Below are positions 36,707 to 45,128 of a DNA stretch of 64,000 bases, one piece after another. Numbering within the stretch: the stretch's first letter is position 1; each line of letters opens with the position of its first letter. This DNA is from Thalassotalea sp. G2M2-11 (GTDB lineage Bacteria > Pseudomonadota > Gammaproteobacteria > Enterobacterales > Alteromonadaceae), in NCBI RefSeq assembly GCF_017168195.1, contig NZ_JADNYL010000001.1, forward strand, positions 1,054,001 to 1,118,000, written 5' to 3'. The position numbers were made by a program, and so were the translations under genes. The notes beneath the pieces were generated by a model. It did not search any database and was not told where the DNA came from. It saw nothing but the letters and a program-made list of their open reading frames with translations.

Positions 36707-38446
36707 CTACTGTGTATAGGCGCTATTTAATCCTTGTTGATCTTGCCATGCCTTTTGGTGCAGTTGATAAAGCGTGTGGCTACCTAAATAATTGATCGGT
36801 ACTGTTTTCTTATCTTGATAAAAGCCATGGGCGAACTCAAAACTGCCGAGTAACATAGGCAACGTCAGCCATGATTGTTCAATAGGAAATTGCGTTAATT
36901 GCTTTAATCGATGACTGGGGCTTAAGCCTCTTTTCGCAGCAATCGTCCACCCCCATTCGCCAAAGCTTGGCACATTATCATGGTATTGTTCAACGTGTTT
37001 AAATTCTGCGGCTTCAACGGTGTTACCTATTGAAATAAAAGCTTCTTTTGCGTGATATGGACTGGTTGATTGAATCGCGAGTAAACCATCGCCTGCCAAT
37101 AGCTGTTTTAATCGCGCATAAAAATTAACAGAATATAATTTATTGAGATCCGGGTGGCTGGGATCAGGTAAGTCAACAATAATGCTATCAAAGCTTTTTT
37201 GTTGCTGAATCAGTTGATTGATAGCAAGAAATGCGTCACTGGCAATAACCTCTACATTGCTCGCGGATAATGCTTGCTGATTTAACTGTTTGATTCTTTG
37301 TGCCAAAGTATTGGGTAAGTGTTTTTCGGGAGATTGAAAAATTGACAATAACTCATTGTCTAAATCGATCAGTGTGACATGTTGAGGTTGCCATTTAAGT
37401 ACATCTCTTAATGCGAGTCCATCTCCACCACCAATGATTAAGATCTCATCATGGCGTGCTGAACCCGCTAAGGCTGGAGCAACGAGGTAACTATGATAGA
37501 TGTGTTCATCGCTTGATGAAAATTGTAAGCGACCATTTAAATAAAAGTTAATGATGCTTGGCTGATATAAGCCCATCGCCCGTTCAGTAAAGGTGAGCTG
37601 TTGATAGCGTGTTTTATCGGTATAAATGACTTTGTCGAGATACAGCAAATTACTCAGTTGATTCATCCAGCCATTACCTTGCTGATAGATAACAACGATA
37701 ATTAACGCTAAAACACAATGCAAAGACACTAAGGTTTTGCGCCAGTTGAGTTTTTGCCAATAATAGAAGATAAAAACGAAACCTGCGGTTAAGTTGAGCG
37801 CTGCGGTTAGCGCACTTGCCTTACTGATATCAATACTCAAAAGTACTAATACCCAAATAGCGGCGCCAATGCCTGCACCAATGTAATCAGCGCCGTATAT
37901 AGTGCCAAGATTATTGGCTAAGTGCTTTTGGTGAATTTGCTCTCTAATTTTGGCAATCAGTGGTATTTCCATACCAATAAAAAAGCCTAACAGTAAGCCA
38001 AAGAAATACGGGCTATTGATCGCTAAAAAGCTCAGCTGTTTAAAAAATCCACCACGTGGTTGTATATCTGGTGGTAAGTTGAACGTGTCAGCCAATACTT
38101 GTGGTAATAATTGTGTCGCAGCAATTAAACAAGCGATGATTAAAATAGCACTGGTGCCGAGAAAGGCGATAATTAATTCTAGCCAGACAAAGCCATTAAA
38201 GGCACACGTAATTTTACGTGCAGCAAAAGCGCCTAGCCCCATAGAGACTATCATTAAGCCAATCATGGCATAGATAGCACTCTCCATAACGCCGAGCACA
38301 CGGCCTGCGTAATGGGAGAGTAAATATTCATAGATCAAGCCACAGCCGGCAAGTACCGCCATGGTGAGGATAAGCAGCACATCATTAAAGATGAGCTGCT
38401 GTTTTGTGGCTTTTTTCACTGAACTGTTTTGATTGCTTGTGTGCAA
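36707..38446 (-). CDS. Membrane-embedded spermidine synthase-like protein
   Basis: 579 aa. The N-terminal half has about seven transmembrane helices (for example VLAGCGLIYEYLLSHYAG, YFFGLLLGFFIGMEIPLIAKI). The C-terminal half is a polyamine aminopropyltransferase Rossmann domain with ILIIGGGDGLALRDVL, a ribose-binding acidic LIDLDNE and the catalytic-loop region IIVDLPDPSHPDLNKLYS. Such fusions accompany YjfL/YjfJ-type genes. Whether it makes polyamine or modifies a membrane component is unknown. The start is a TTG with GAAGAG close upstream. It lies 9 bp after the DUF350 gene. Confidence 0.85.
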   Translation of the reverse strand: MHTSNQNSSVKKATKQQLIFNDVLLILTMAVLAGCGLIYEYLLSHYAGRVLGVMESAIYAMIGLMIVSMGLGAFAARKITCAFNGFVWLELIIAFLGTSAILIIACLIAATQLLPQVLADTFNLPPDIQPRGGFFKQLSFLAINSPYFFGLLLGFFIGMEIPLIAKIREQIHQKHLANNLGTIYGADYIGAGIGAAIWVLVLLSIDISKASALTAALNLTAGFVFIFYYWQKLNWRKTLVSLHCVLALIIVVIYQQGNGWMNQLSNLLYLDKVIYTDKTRYQQLTFTERAMGLYQPSIINFYLNGRLQFSSSDEHIYHSYLVAPALAGSARHDEILIIGGGDGLALRDVLKWQPQHVTLIDLDNELLSIFQSPEKHLPNTLAQRIKQLNQQALSASNVEVIASDAFLAINQLIQQQKSFDSIIVDLPDPSHPDLNKLYSVNFYARLKQLLAGDGLLAIQSTSPYHAKEAFISIGNTVEAAEFKHVEQYHDNVPSFGEWGWTIAAKRGLSPSHRLKQLTQFPIEQSWLTLPMLLGSFEFAHGFYQDKKTVPINYLGSHTLYQLHQKAWQDQQGLNSAYTQ

Positions 38447-38455
38447 AACTCTTCG

Positions 38456-39358
38456 TTAGGCCATTAACGCTGTTAAAATTAACGCAATAGAAATACTAAT
38501 GGCCATTTCAACACTGGCAACACCGATATTGTGCTGTTGATCGACTTCTTCTGACAGGTTAATGCCCCATAAGATGATACGTTTTGCAATCGCCGTTAGT
38601 ATAGCGACTAATGCGGTCATGATAATACTGATCACAAACCAACCGATCAGGTTTGAAACAAGTGCATCGGCACTATAAATTAGAAAATGGCTGGCTGCTG
38701 TCACAGCAAGCGCGGTACTAATGACTTGTCCCGCATAACGGATCGCTAAGGCGACTTGTCCGTTAGCAAAAGCTTCTTGCAGACTGTCATTTTGATTATC
38801 ATTTGCGTATTGACGCTCTTTTAAGCGGGTGACAATAATCAGCATGGTTTGTGCGACTAAAAAGCCGGTAATAATGGCAATAAAGGTACTGACGGTTAAG
38901 CCATGCACCCAAAGTAATACCGCTCTAATAATCACCGCAGTGGCAATGGCGCCAGCTGCGTCAACTAAACCTACAGTGATATTTCTTGCTTTGATTTGTT
39001 CGGTTTTCTTAATTTCATTCAGTGCCAGACGATCATGGATAAAGCGTCCTATCTTTATTAACACAAGGCCAAGTAAGCCGTATGAAAGCATACCGATTAT
39101 TTCTAATTGGTAGCTGTCAGCATTCTCACCAGTGATAGCACCCGTTAACACGATACCAAGCGCTGCAACACTACCAGCAACACTGATCCCAAATGCAAAG
39201 TTATCTTCCTTGGCAAGCTCATCAGTGGCATTTACTTTGGCAGATAAACCTGAAACAAACTTCATTGCACCAAGCAAAATAATGGCGATGGTGATGTCTA
39301 TGGCGAGAAAGATAAGTAAATCTGTCGTTAAACCGGTTATTTCAAATAATGTATTCAT
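38456..39358 (-). CDS. Tandem DUF350 membrane protein (YjfL-like)
   Basis: 300 aa, about twice the length of E. coli YjfL. Eight or so transmembrane helices fall into two similar halves: DNFAFGISVAGSVAALGIVLTGAI is echoed by QVALAIRYAGQVISTALAVTAAS, and ARNITVGLVDAAGAIATAVIIRAV by QHNIGVASVEMAISISIALILTA. This is an internal duplication of the DUF350 domain. AAGGAAT precedes the ATG. It is the second gene of the unit lipoprotein - DUF350 - spermidine synthase-like. Confidence 0.87.
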   Translation of the reverse strand: MNTLFEITGLTTDLLIFLAIDITIAIILLGAMKFVSGLSAKVNATDELAKEDNFAFGISVAGSVAALGIVLTGAITGENADSYQLEIIGMLSYGLLGLVLIKIGRFIHDRLALNEIKKTEQIKARNITVGLVDAAGAIATAVIIRAVLLWVHGLTVSTFIAIITGFLVAQTMLIIVTRLKERQYANDNQNDSLQEAFANGQVALAIRYAGQVISTALAVTAASHFLIYSADALVSNLIGWFVISIIMTALVAILTAIAKRIILWGINLSEEVDQQHNIGVASVEMAISISIALILTALMA

Positions 39359-39382
39359 AATAAATTCCTTGCGATCGTCCTG

Positions 39383-40363
39383 TTATTTGCCACGTCTAAA
39401 GCTGCGAGAAGTCGTGTTTCGACTATTTCGAAAGCTGGCGCTTTTTGAGTAGGATGATTTTTTTGCGAACGAGCTTTTTCGGCTGGAGCTGGCAAAACGT
39501 TTGGCACTGCTTTGGGCACTTTTACTTTGCCCTGATAAACTTGAGGAGCCTGTACGACTTTTACTGTAGGCGCTGGTAAATTTTTGTCCTTTGCTAGCAA
39601 AAGATTTTCGTGTGCGAGTATCTAGATCCGTTTGCTTGCGTAATTGACTCGGTGAGCTATAACGTGTTCTGCCATAGTCATTATAATAGCTGTAATTGCG
39701 ATAACGTCCCCAGTCATTGTAATAAATGCGTTTACGGCGATAATCAAACAAGTTATCCATCATAGCGTACATGCCATACCAAGCCCAAAAAGACATGCCA
39801 TTACTACCTGTTTGCCATTGGCCATAATTAGGGTTTCCAATGAGCTGTTCACCAACACCAAAATCTTGCGCATTATTTGCCTGCAAGCTTTGGGCTTTTG
39901 ACAACGCATTTACCCGAGGTAATTGACCGTCTGACATATCGGCCAATACGTTTAATGGGTCACTTAATGCATCAGAATAAAGCACAGGATCGGCTGCTTG
40001 ATAAATATTGAGTAATTCCTCGTATATCGCTTGGTTGCTGCTAAACATTTGTGGTTGATTTTTAACAGTATTGAGTCTGTCCAACAAGGCTTTATACATA
40101 GGACCTTGAGTGGTGGCATCTTTTTCAAACTCATCGATTAAATCGGATAACTCTGGTTTACTTTGACGTAATTTCTGACTATAAGTGCGGATCAATTTTG
40201 CATTGCGCACTTGCCCTTGCTCAAGTGCTGAAGCCAATTGAGCCACACGTTGTTCGCTGATAGGGGTTTGTTTGGCTATTTGTTCGAGTACTGGATCTGA
40301 ACATCCAGCTAAGATCAAACAAATAGCGATAATTAGCGTTTTAATACGGTGCATTCCTGCCAT
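39383..40363 (-). CDS. Lipoprotein with Ser/Arg/Lys-rich tail, first gene of the DUF350 unit
   Basis: About 327 aa from the ATG of MAGMHRIKT, with GAGGGA upstream; the longer frame adds 61 residues before the signal peptide and is rejected. The lipobox is LILAGCSDP. A helical middle section (ELLNIYQAADPVLYSDAL) is followed by an aromatic patch (SFWAWYGMYAMMDNLFDYRRKR) and a low-complexity Tyr/Asn, then Ser/Lys/Arg tail. This layout (lipobox, FW-Met-Tyr patch, low-complexity end) resembles DUF1190 lipoproteins YgiB/YjfM that accompany YjfC/YjfL, but I cannot claim homology. Operator copy 3 lies 47 bp upstream. Confidence 0.72.
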   Translation of the reverse strand: MAGMHRIKTLIIAICLILAGCSDPVLEQIAKQTPISEQRVAQLASALEQGQVRNAKLIRTYSQKLRQSKPELSDLIDEFEKDATTQGPMYKALLDRLNTVKNQPQMFSSNQAIYEELLNIYQAADPVLYSDALSDPLNVLADMSDGQLPRVNALSKAQSLQANNAQDFGVGEQLIGNPNYGQWQTGSNGMSFWAWYGMYAMMDNLFDYRRKRIYYNDWGRYRNYSYYNDYGRTRYSSPSQLRKQTDLDTRTRKSFASKGQKFTSAYSKSRTGSSSLSGQSKSAQSSAKRFASSSRKSSFAKKSSYSKSASFRNSRNTTSRSFRRGK

Positions 40364-40395
40364 AGTTCCCTCAAAAATGCTATGGTTATCATCTA

Positions 40396-40425
40396 TTAAT
40401 AACATTGATGACATAATATGTCCAA
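40396..40425 (-). promoter_or_regulatory. Predicted promoter and operator copy 3 of the lipoprotein-DUF350 unit
   Basis: Minus strand: TTGGAC (40420-40425), 18 bp, TATTAA (40396-40401). The palindrome GACATAATATGTC (40410-40422) overlaps the -35 and spacer, the same geometry as at yjfI. Confidence 0.55.
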
Positions 40426-40490
40426 TGTTTGATTGGTATATTCTAACGTAATCTATCTTAGCTGTATCATTTTTATTTATCGAGGGCGTT

Positions 40491-43376
40491 GTGGAAAAAG
40501 TGTCGGAAATCTTTACTTCATCATGTTTGGTAAGCCAGCAAGCCAAAAGTTGGCGGGAATTTAGCGAACAATACCCAAGGTTAACAGAGCAGTTTAGTGA
40601 TCGATTTGAGCAACAAACGGTTGAAGATTTTCAGCGGATAATTACGTTAAGTGATTTTGTCTTGCGTTCAAGTTTACAAGCGCCAGAAATCGTTCTTGCT
40701 TTATTTGAAAGTGGTGATATTTATCAACAAGATATGCCAAATTATGCGCGTTTATTGCAAGCTAGGTTAAGTGATTGCACTTCGGAAGAACAACTTCATC
40801 AACAACTGCGCTTATTTCGTTTAGAGCAGATGGTAAAAATTGCTTTTGCCGATTTAGTACTAGGCATTGAGTTGGATGCATCATTAAAGCGTTTATCTAC
40901 CTTAGCCGACGAGATCATTCTTGCTGCACTTGGTTGGCTAACCAACTTTTGTCAGGCTAAATGGGGCGTTCCCACTAATAGACAGGGAAAAGCACAGCCC
41001 TTACTTGTCTATGGCATGGGTAAGCTTGGGGGCAGAGAGCTAAATTTTTCATCTGATATTGATTTGATTTTTGTTTATCCCGAGTCAGGTGAAACACAAG
41101 GGGCAAGAAAGAGTATTGATAATCAACAGTTTTTTACCCGTTTAGGGCAAAAGTTGATCACCGCATTACATCAAAAAACACTCGATGGTTTTGTTTATCG
41201 TGTTGATATGCGTTTACGACCATTTGGTGAAAGCGGACCGTTAGTGTTGACATTTAATGCCATGGAAGATTATTACCAAGAGCAGGGCCGTGATTGGGAA
41301 CGTTATGCCATGTTAAAAGCAAGGCTTATTGGTGAAGGTGAGTATCATGGCGAGTTGTCTAACATGCTTAGGCCATTTGTCTATCGCAGGTATATTGATT
41401 TTAGTGTGATAGATAGTCTGCGCCGGATGAAGTCAATGATCGCTCAGGAGGTAAGGCGTAAGCAGTTAACAGGGAATATTAAATTAGGCGCAGGTGGTAT
41501 TCGTGAAATCGAGTTTATTGTACAAGTTTTTCAGTTGATCCGTGGTGGTCGCATTAAACCTTTGCAGCGACGAAATTTGTTAACGGTTCTGCCCTTACTG
41601 GTTGAACATCAGGAAATATCGCGCCATAGTGCACAAGTCCTTGAACAGGCATATCGTTTTTTACGCCGCGTAGAAAACATTATTCAAGCTTTGGATGATC
41701 AGCAAACACAAACCTTACCTGAAAACCCGCTGGATCAAGCGCGAATTTTACAAATATTAGGGAATAAAGACTTTACTGACTGGCAAGGATTTTTAGCTTA
41801 TTTAGCACAGATGACGAGTGCGGTGCATCAAGAATTTATGTCGCTCATTGGTGAGGAAAGTCCTCAGCATGATACTCAGGATCAACATTGGATCACTTTA
41901 TGGGAAAGTGAATGGACTGATGAGGAAGCCTGTCAGTGGATCGCAAAATATCAACCTCAATGGCAAGCTGAGAAAGTATGGCGGTTATTGCATGATTTTC
42001 AAAGTGAGTTAACCAAGCGTGGTTTGGGCAATCGTGGCCGTGTTGTTATTGCCAAGTTAATGCCATTATTACTGAGTCATATTGCTGAAATTAATGGTAA
42101 TGAACTCACGCTAGAGCGGGTGATGTGGGTTGTCACTAAGATCACAACACGGACAGCCTATTTAGAGTTACTGTACGAAAATCAAGGGGCGTTACACCAC
42201 TTAGTTAAATTGTGCGACCAAAGCAGTTGGGTTGCCGAATATATCGCTAAGTTCCCGATCTTACTTGATGAGTTGATCGATCCAAAATTATTGAACAATC
42301 CCCCTGCGTTATCGAGTTATAAAAGCGATTTAAGGCAAGCCTTATTACGCATACCTGAAGATGATCTTGAAGCGCAAATGGATGTGCTTCGACAATTCAA
42401 ACAAGCTCAACAGCTACGTATTGCCGCCGCCGATATTGTTAACGTTTTGCCTGTGACGAAAGTCAGCGATCATTTAACTGCGCTGGCAGAAGCGATTGTG
42501 GGTGAAGTCGTTAATATGGCATGGCAGCAGGTTAGTGCGCGTTTTGGTGTGCCAATGTCATTGGTTGATAGTGACGATAAAGGTTTTGCGGTGATAGGTT
42601 ATGGTAAAACAGGTGGCTGTGAGTTAGGTTATAGTTCCGATCTTGATTTAGTTTTTATTCATAATCGTCAACCTAATGAGGTGACCAACGGTGACAAGTC
42701 AGTAGCGGTTAGTCAGTTCTACCTTAAACTTGCTCAGCGTATTATGCATATTTTTAATACCAAGATGACAAGTGGTATTTTATACGAACTGGATATGCGT
42801 TTAAGACCGTCGGGGAACTCTGGTGTATTGGTGGTTAATATCAATACCTTTGCTCAATATCAGCAAGAAGATGCATGGACTTGGGAGCATCAAGCGCTCG
42901 TTAGAGCACGTGCCATTTTTGGTAGTGAATCGTTAATTGATGACTTTAAACAAGTGCGACAAGAAGTATTAGCCTTATCGCGAGATGAGCAAGAACTGCG
43001 AGAGCAAGTGGTCAAAATGCGTCACAAGATGAGAGAACACCTTGATGGCTCTTCTGAAGAATTTATAGATATTAAACAGGGGGTTGGCGGCTTAGTTGAT
43101 ATCGAATTCCTCGCGCAATATTTGTCACTCAATTACAGTGCAACATTTCCATCGATCAGTGAGTATTCTGATAATATTCGAATTTTTGATGCATTAGCGA
43201 AAGCTGGTGTGCTTACGGTAGCTGAGAAGAAGTCATTAATCAGTCAATATTGTCGACTACGTGATTATGGTCATCGCACTAGCTTGCGCAGTCAGGCAGC
43301 AAAAATGCCGCGTGACGAGTTCGAAAGTTTTGGGCAAGAAGTGCAGTTAATTATCAGCCGGTACTTATCAGGCTGA
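40491..43376 (+). CDS. glnE: Bifunctional glutamine synthetase adenylyltransferase/deadenylase
   Basis: 961 aa, the usual length. Two nucleotidyltransferase domains are visible: the N-terminal one with GMGKLGGRELNFSSDIDL and the C-terminal one with GYGKTGGCELGYSSDLDL, each followed by a GlnD/GlnE-type helical domain (RDWERYAMLKARLI; WTWEHQALVRARAI). It adenylylates and deadenylylates glutamine synthetase in response to PII and glutamine. Starts at GTG with GAGGG upstream. In E. coli it lies between ygiF and hldE; here ygiF is 8 kb upstream and hldE 1.7 kb downstream. Confidence 0.96.
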   Translation: MEKVSEIFTSSCLVSQQAKSWREFSEQYPRLTEQFSDRFEQQTVEDFQRIITLSDFVLRSSLQAPEIVLALFESGDIYQQDMPNYARLLQARLSDCTSEEQLHQQLRLFRLEQMVKIAFADLVLGIELDASLKRLSTLADEIILAALGWLTNFCQAKWGVPTNRQGKAQPLLVYGMGKLGGRELNFSSDIDLIFVYPESGETQGARKSIDNQQFFTRLGQKLITALHQKTLDGFVYRVDMRLRPFGESGPLVLTFNAMEDYYQEQGRDWERYAMLKARLIGEGEYHGELSNMLRPFVYRRYIDFSVIDSLRRMKSMIAQEVRRKQLTGNIKLGAGGIREIEFIVQVFQLIRGGRIKPLQRRNLLTVLPLLVEHQEISRHSAQVLEQAYRFLRRVENIIQALDDQQTQTLPENPLDQARILQILGNKDFTDWQGFLAYLAQMTSAVHQEFMSLIGEESPQHDTQDQHWITLWESEWTDEEACQWIAKYQPQWQAEKVWRLLHDFQSELTKRGLGNRGRVVIAKLMPLLLSHIAEINGNELTLERVMWVVTKITTRTAYLELLYENQGALHHLVKLCDQSSWVAEYIAKFPILLDELIDPKLLNNPPALSSYKSDLRQALLRIPEDDLEAQMDVLRQFKQAQQLRIAAADIVNVLPVTKVSDHLTALAEAIVGEVVNMAWQQVSARFGVPMSLVDSDDKGFAVIGYGKTGGCELGYSSDLDLVFIHNRQPNEVTNGDKSVAVSQFYLKLAQRIMHIFNTKMTSGILYELDMRLRPSGNSGVLVVNINTFAQYQQEDAWTWEHQALVRARAIFGSESLIDDFKQVRQEVLALSRDEQELREQVVKMRHKMREHLDGSSEEFIDIKQGVGGLVDIEFLAQYLSLNYSATFPSISEYSDNIRIFDALAKAGVLTVAEKKSLISQYCRLRDYGHRTSLRSQAAKMPRDEFESFGQEVQLIISRYLSG

Positions 43377-43395
43377 TCATCAAACTGGGAGATCA

Positions 43396-44058
43396 TCAAC
43401 GTCGTTTGAGTGGAAGAAGGATGCATTCTTCTTCCAAATATTGAGATTCTTTTTCAATAAAAACAATCGTGCGTTGTTGATTACAGAAGAAAGTTTTTAG
43501 TCCGTCTTGGAAGTGACCTGAAATGGCTTGGCCTATTTGATAGGCGGTATCGATAATATTTTTATCAATTCGAAAGGGATTTTTGATGACAAAATCTCGA
43601 TTTAATCGCCAAATAATATCTATACCATCTTGTTCGGCGTATTCTCTAAGCTTTTGGTGCAAGGTATAGCCCTGTCGAAATGGACGGTTTGCTTTTGTGC
43701 CTTTCCAGTTGCTACGTAAAGGGCGAGTGGTTAATCGTTTTGCTTCAAGTAGATCGATTAATTCACCTTGTGGCTCAGGGAGATAGACTATGTTATTTCG
43801 AATACGCGGGCCAGAACCTTCGTCGGTACCACGAAGGTTGGCATAAAAACGTGATAAACCCTCAGCAGCTTTGTTGTCTTGTTTAATATTTAACTTAGGT
43901 TCAGTGCTTATTGTGGCAACATCACCTTCTTTTACCGGAGCTGTGATCATTTCTTCTTTAGTGGTTGAACCAAATAACTCTTCCTCATTGGCGATTAAAT
44001 AGTAAGCCAAGGCCAACAAAACCATGAGAAAGATAATGTTTTTTATCCAAAATAACAT
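43396..44058 (-). CDS. TcpQ-domain membrane-anchored protein
   Basis: 220 aa. An N-terminal membrane anchor (NIIFLMVLLALAYYLIA) is followed by a polar linker and a C-terminal domain from about residue 120: GYTLHQKLREYAEQDGIDIIWRL, NPFRIDKNIIDTAYQIGQAI, LKTFFCNQQRTIVF. This pattern fits the toxin-coregulated-pilus Q (TcpQ/PilL-like) domain, a periplasmic fold found in pilus and secretin accessory proteins. No pilus gene is adjacent. It is convergent with glnE and downstream of lpxL. Confidence 0.65.
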   Translation of the reverse strand: MLFWIKNIIFLMVLLALAYYLIANEEELFGSTTKEEMITAPVKEGDVATISTEPKLNIKQDNKAAEGLSRFYANLRGTDEGSGPRIRNNIVYLPEPQGELIDLLEAKRLTTRPLRSNWKGTKANRPFRQGYTLHQKLREYAEQDGIDIIWRLNRDFVIKNPFRIDKNIIDTAYQIGQAISGHFQDGLKTFFCNQQRTIVFIEKESQYLEEECILLPLKRR

Positions 44059-44121
44059 GAGCTTAGCTTTTGCGTTCCACTAAAAATATATAGATTTAGT
44101 ATATACCATACTGAAAACTTT

Positions 44122-45060
44122 TTATTTATACAATGATGGATCCGATTTGTTTGGCCGAGTTTTGAAACGACGATGTAACCACATATATTGCTCAGGTTTG
44201 ACTAGAATTGCTTTTTCTAACTCTTGATTAACCCTGATCACATCAGCCATATCATCCCCAGTGGGAAAGTTCTCAAGCCTTGGTTTTATCTCTAAGGTAT
44301 AACCGCTGCCATCATCGTTTCGTGTCGGTATTAGCATATGGCTATAGGTATTTTTATTTCTAGCAAAGATTAATGTGCCTGTGGTTGTCGCTGCATCTGG
44401 GACGGCAAAAAAGGGCACAAATAAGCTTCTATTACGGCCATAATCTTGATCCGGCAGGTAGATGCAGCTTTCACCATCATTTAGTGCTTTAAGCAAGCCT
44501 TTGACGTCTTTTTTCCCTAACATGTATTTATTAGAACGACCTCGGCCGCGATATTGAAAATACTCCATTAATGGATTGTTATGCGGGCGATAAAACACCA
44601 CCATCGGATGTCCTGTGCCAATGCCGCGACAATTAATTTCAGCGCTTAAATAATGCATCGCAAGTAAAAGTACGCCTTTGCCTTCTTTTTGGGCTTGCTC
44701 TAAATGTTCGAGACCAACTACTTTACATTTGCGTTTGACACGCCACTCAGGCCACCACCATCCCATGCCTGTTTCTAATAGGGCGATTCCGGTATTTTCA
44801 AAGTTTGTCTTCAGGATGCGTTGACGTTCACTTTCTGACATCTCGGGAAAGCACAGCGCTAAATTACGCTCGGCTACTTTTTTTCGGCTTGAACCAATGA
44901 GCAGTAATAATTTGCCGATTTGTCGCCCTAAAAACAGTTGAAAACGGTAAGGTAACCAAGAAACGCAATATAAAATGGTAACACCAAGCCAAGTTAACCA
45001 ATATTTAGGCAATAGAAAGGATAGTTTAAAATTAGGTTGTAAAACTTTGTTTTTACTCAC
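44122..45060 (-). CDS. lpxL: Lipid A biosynthesis lauroyl-type acyltransferase
   Basis: 312 aa of the LpxL/HtrB family. It has an N-terminal membrane segment (YWLTWLGVTILYCVSWLPYRFQL), the HX4E catalytic motif in AMHYLSAEINCRG, YRPHNNPLMEYFQYRGRG and the end EQYMWLHRRFKTRP. It adds a secondary acyl chain to Kdo2-lipid IVA. The start is GTG without a visible ribosome site. It is divergent from hldE, so lipid A and core genes share an intergenic region. LpxP specificity cannot be excluded. Confidence 0.9.
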   Translation of the reverse strand: MSKNKVLQPNFKLSFLLPKYWLTWLGVTILYCVSWLPYRFQLFLGRQIGKLLLLIGSSRKKVAERNLALCFPEMSESERQRILKTNFENTGIALLETGMGWWWPEWRVKRKCKVVGLEHLEQAQKEGKGVLLLAMHYLSAEINCRGIGTGHPMVVFYRPHNNPLMEYFQYRGRGRSNKYMLGKKDVKGLLKALNDGESCIYLPDQDYGRNRSLFVPFFAVPDAATTTGTLIFARNKNTYSHMLIPTRNDDGSGYTLEIKPRLENFPTGDDMADVIRVNQELEKAILVKPEQYMWLHRRFKTRPNKSDPSLYK

Positions 45061-45128
45061 GGGAGGATGTCAACTCATTGAATTTGATGTGATACACTTA
45101 GCTTATTATATCTGGATAGAGGCACAGG

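Noticed and set aside
33528-40490. Yjf-type island as a recent mobile element
   Set aside because: No integrase, transposase, tRNA gene, direct repeats at the ends or shift in base composition could be seen.
39383-40546. Longest frame of the lipoprotein gene starting at 40546
   Set aside because: It would put 61 residues before the lipobox signal peptide and run through the promoter/operator region; the ATG at 40363 has a good ribosome site.
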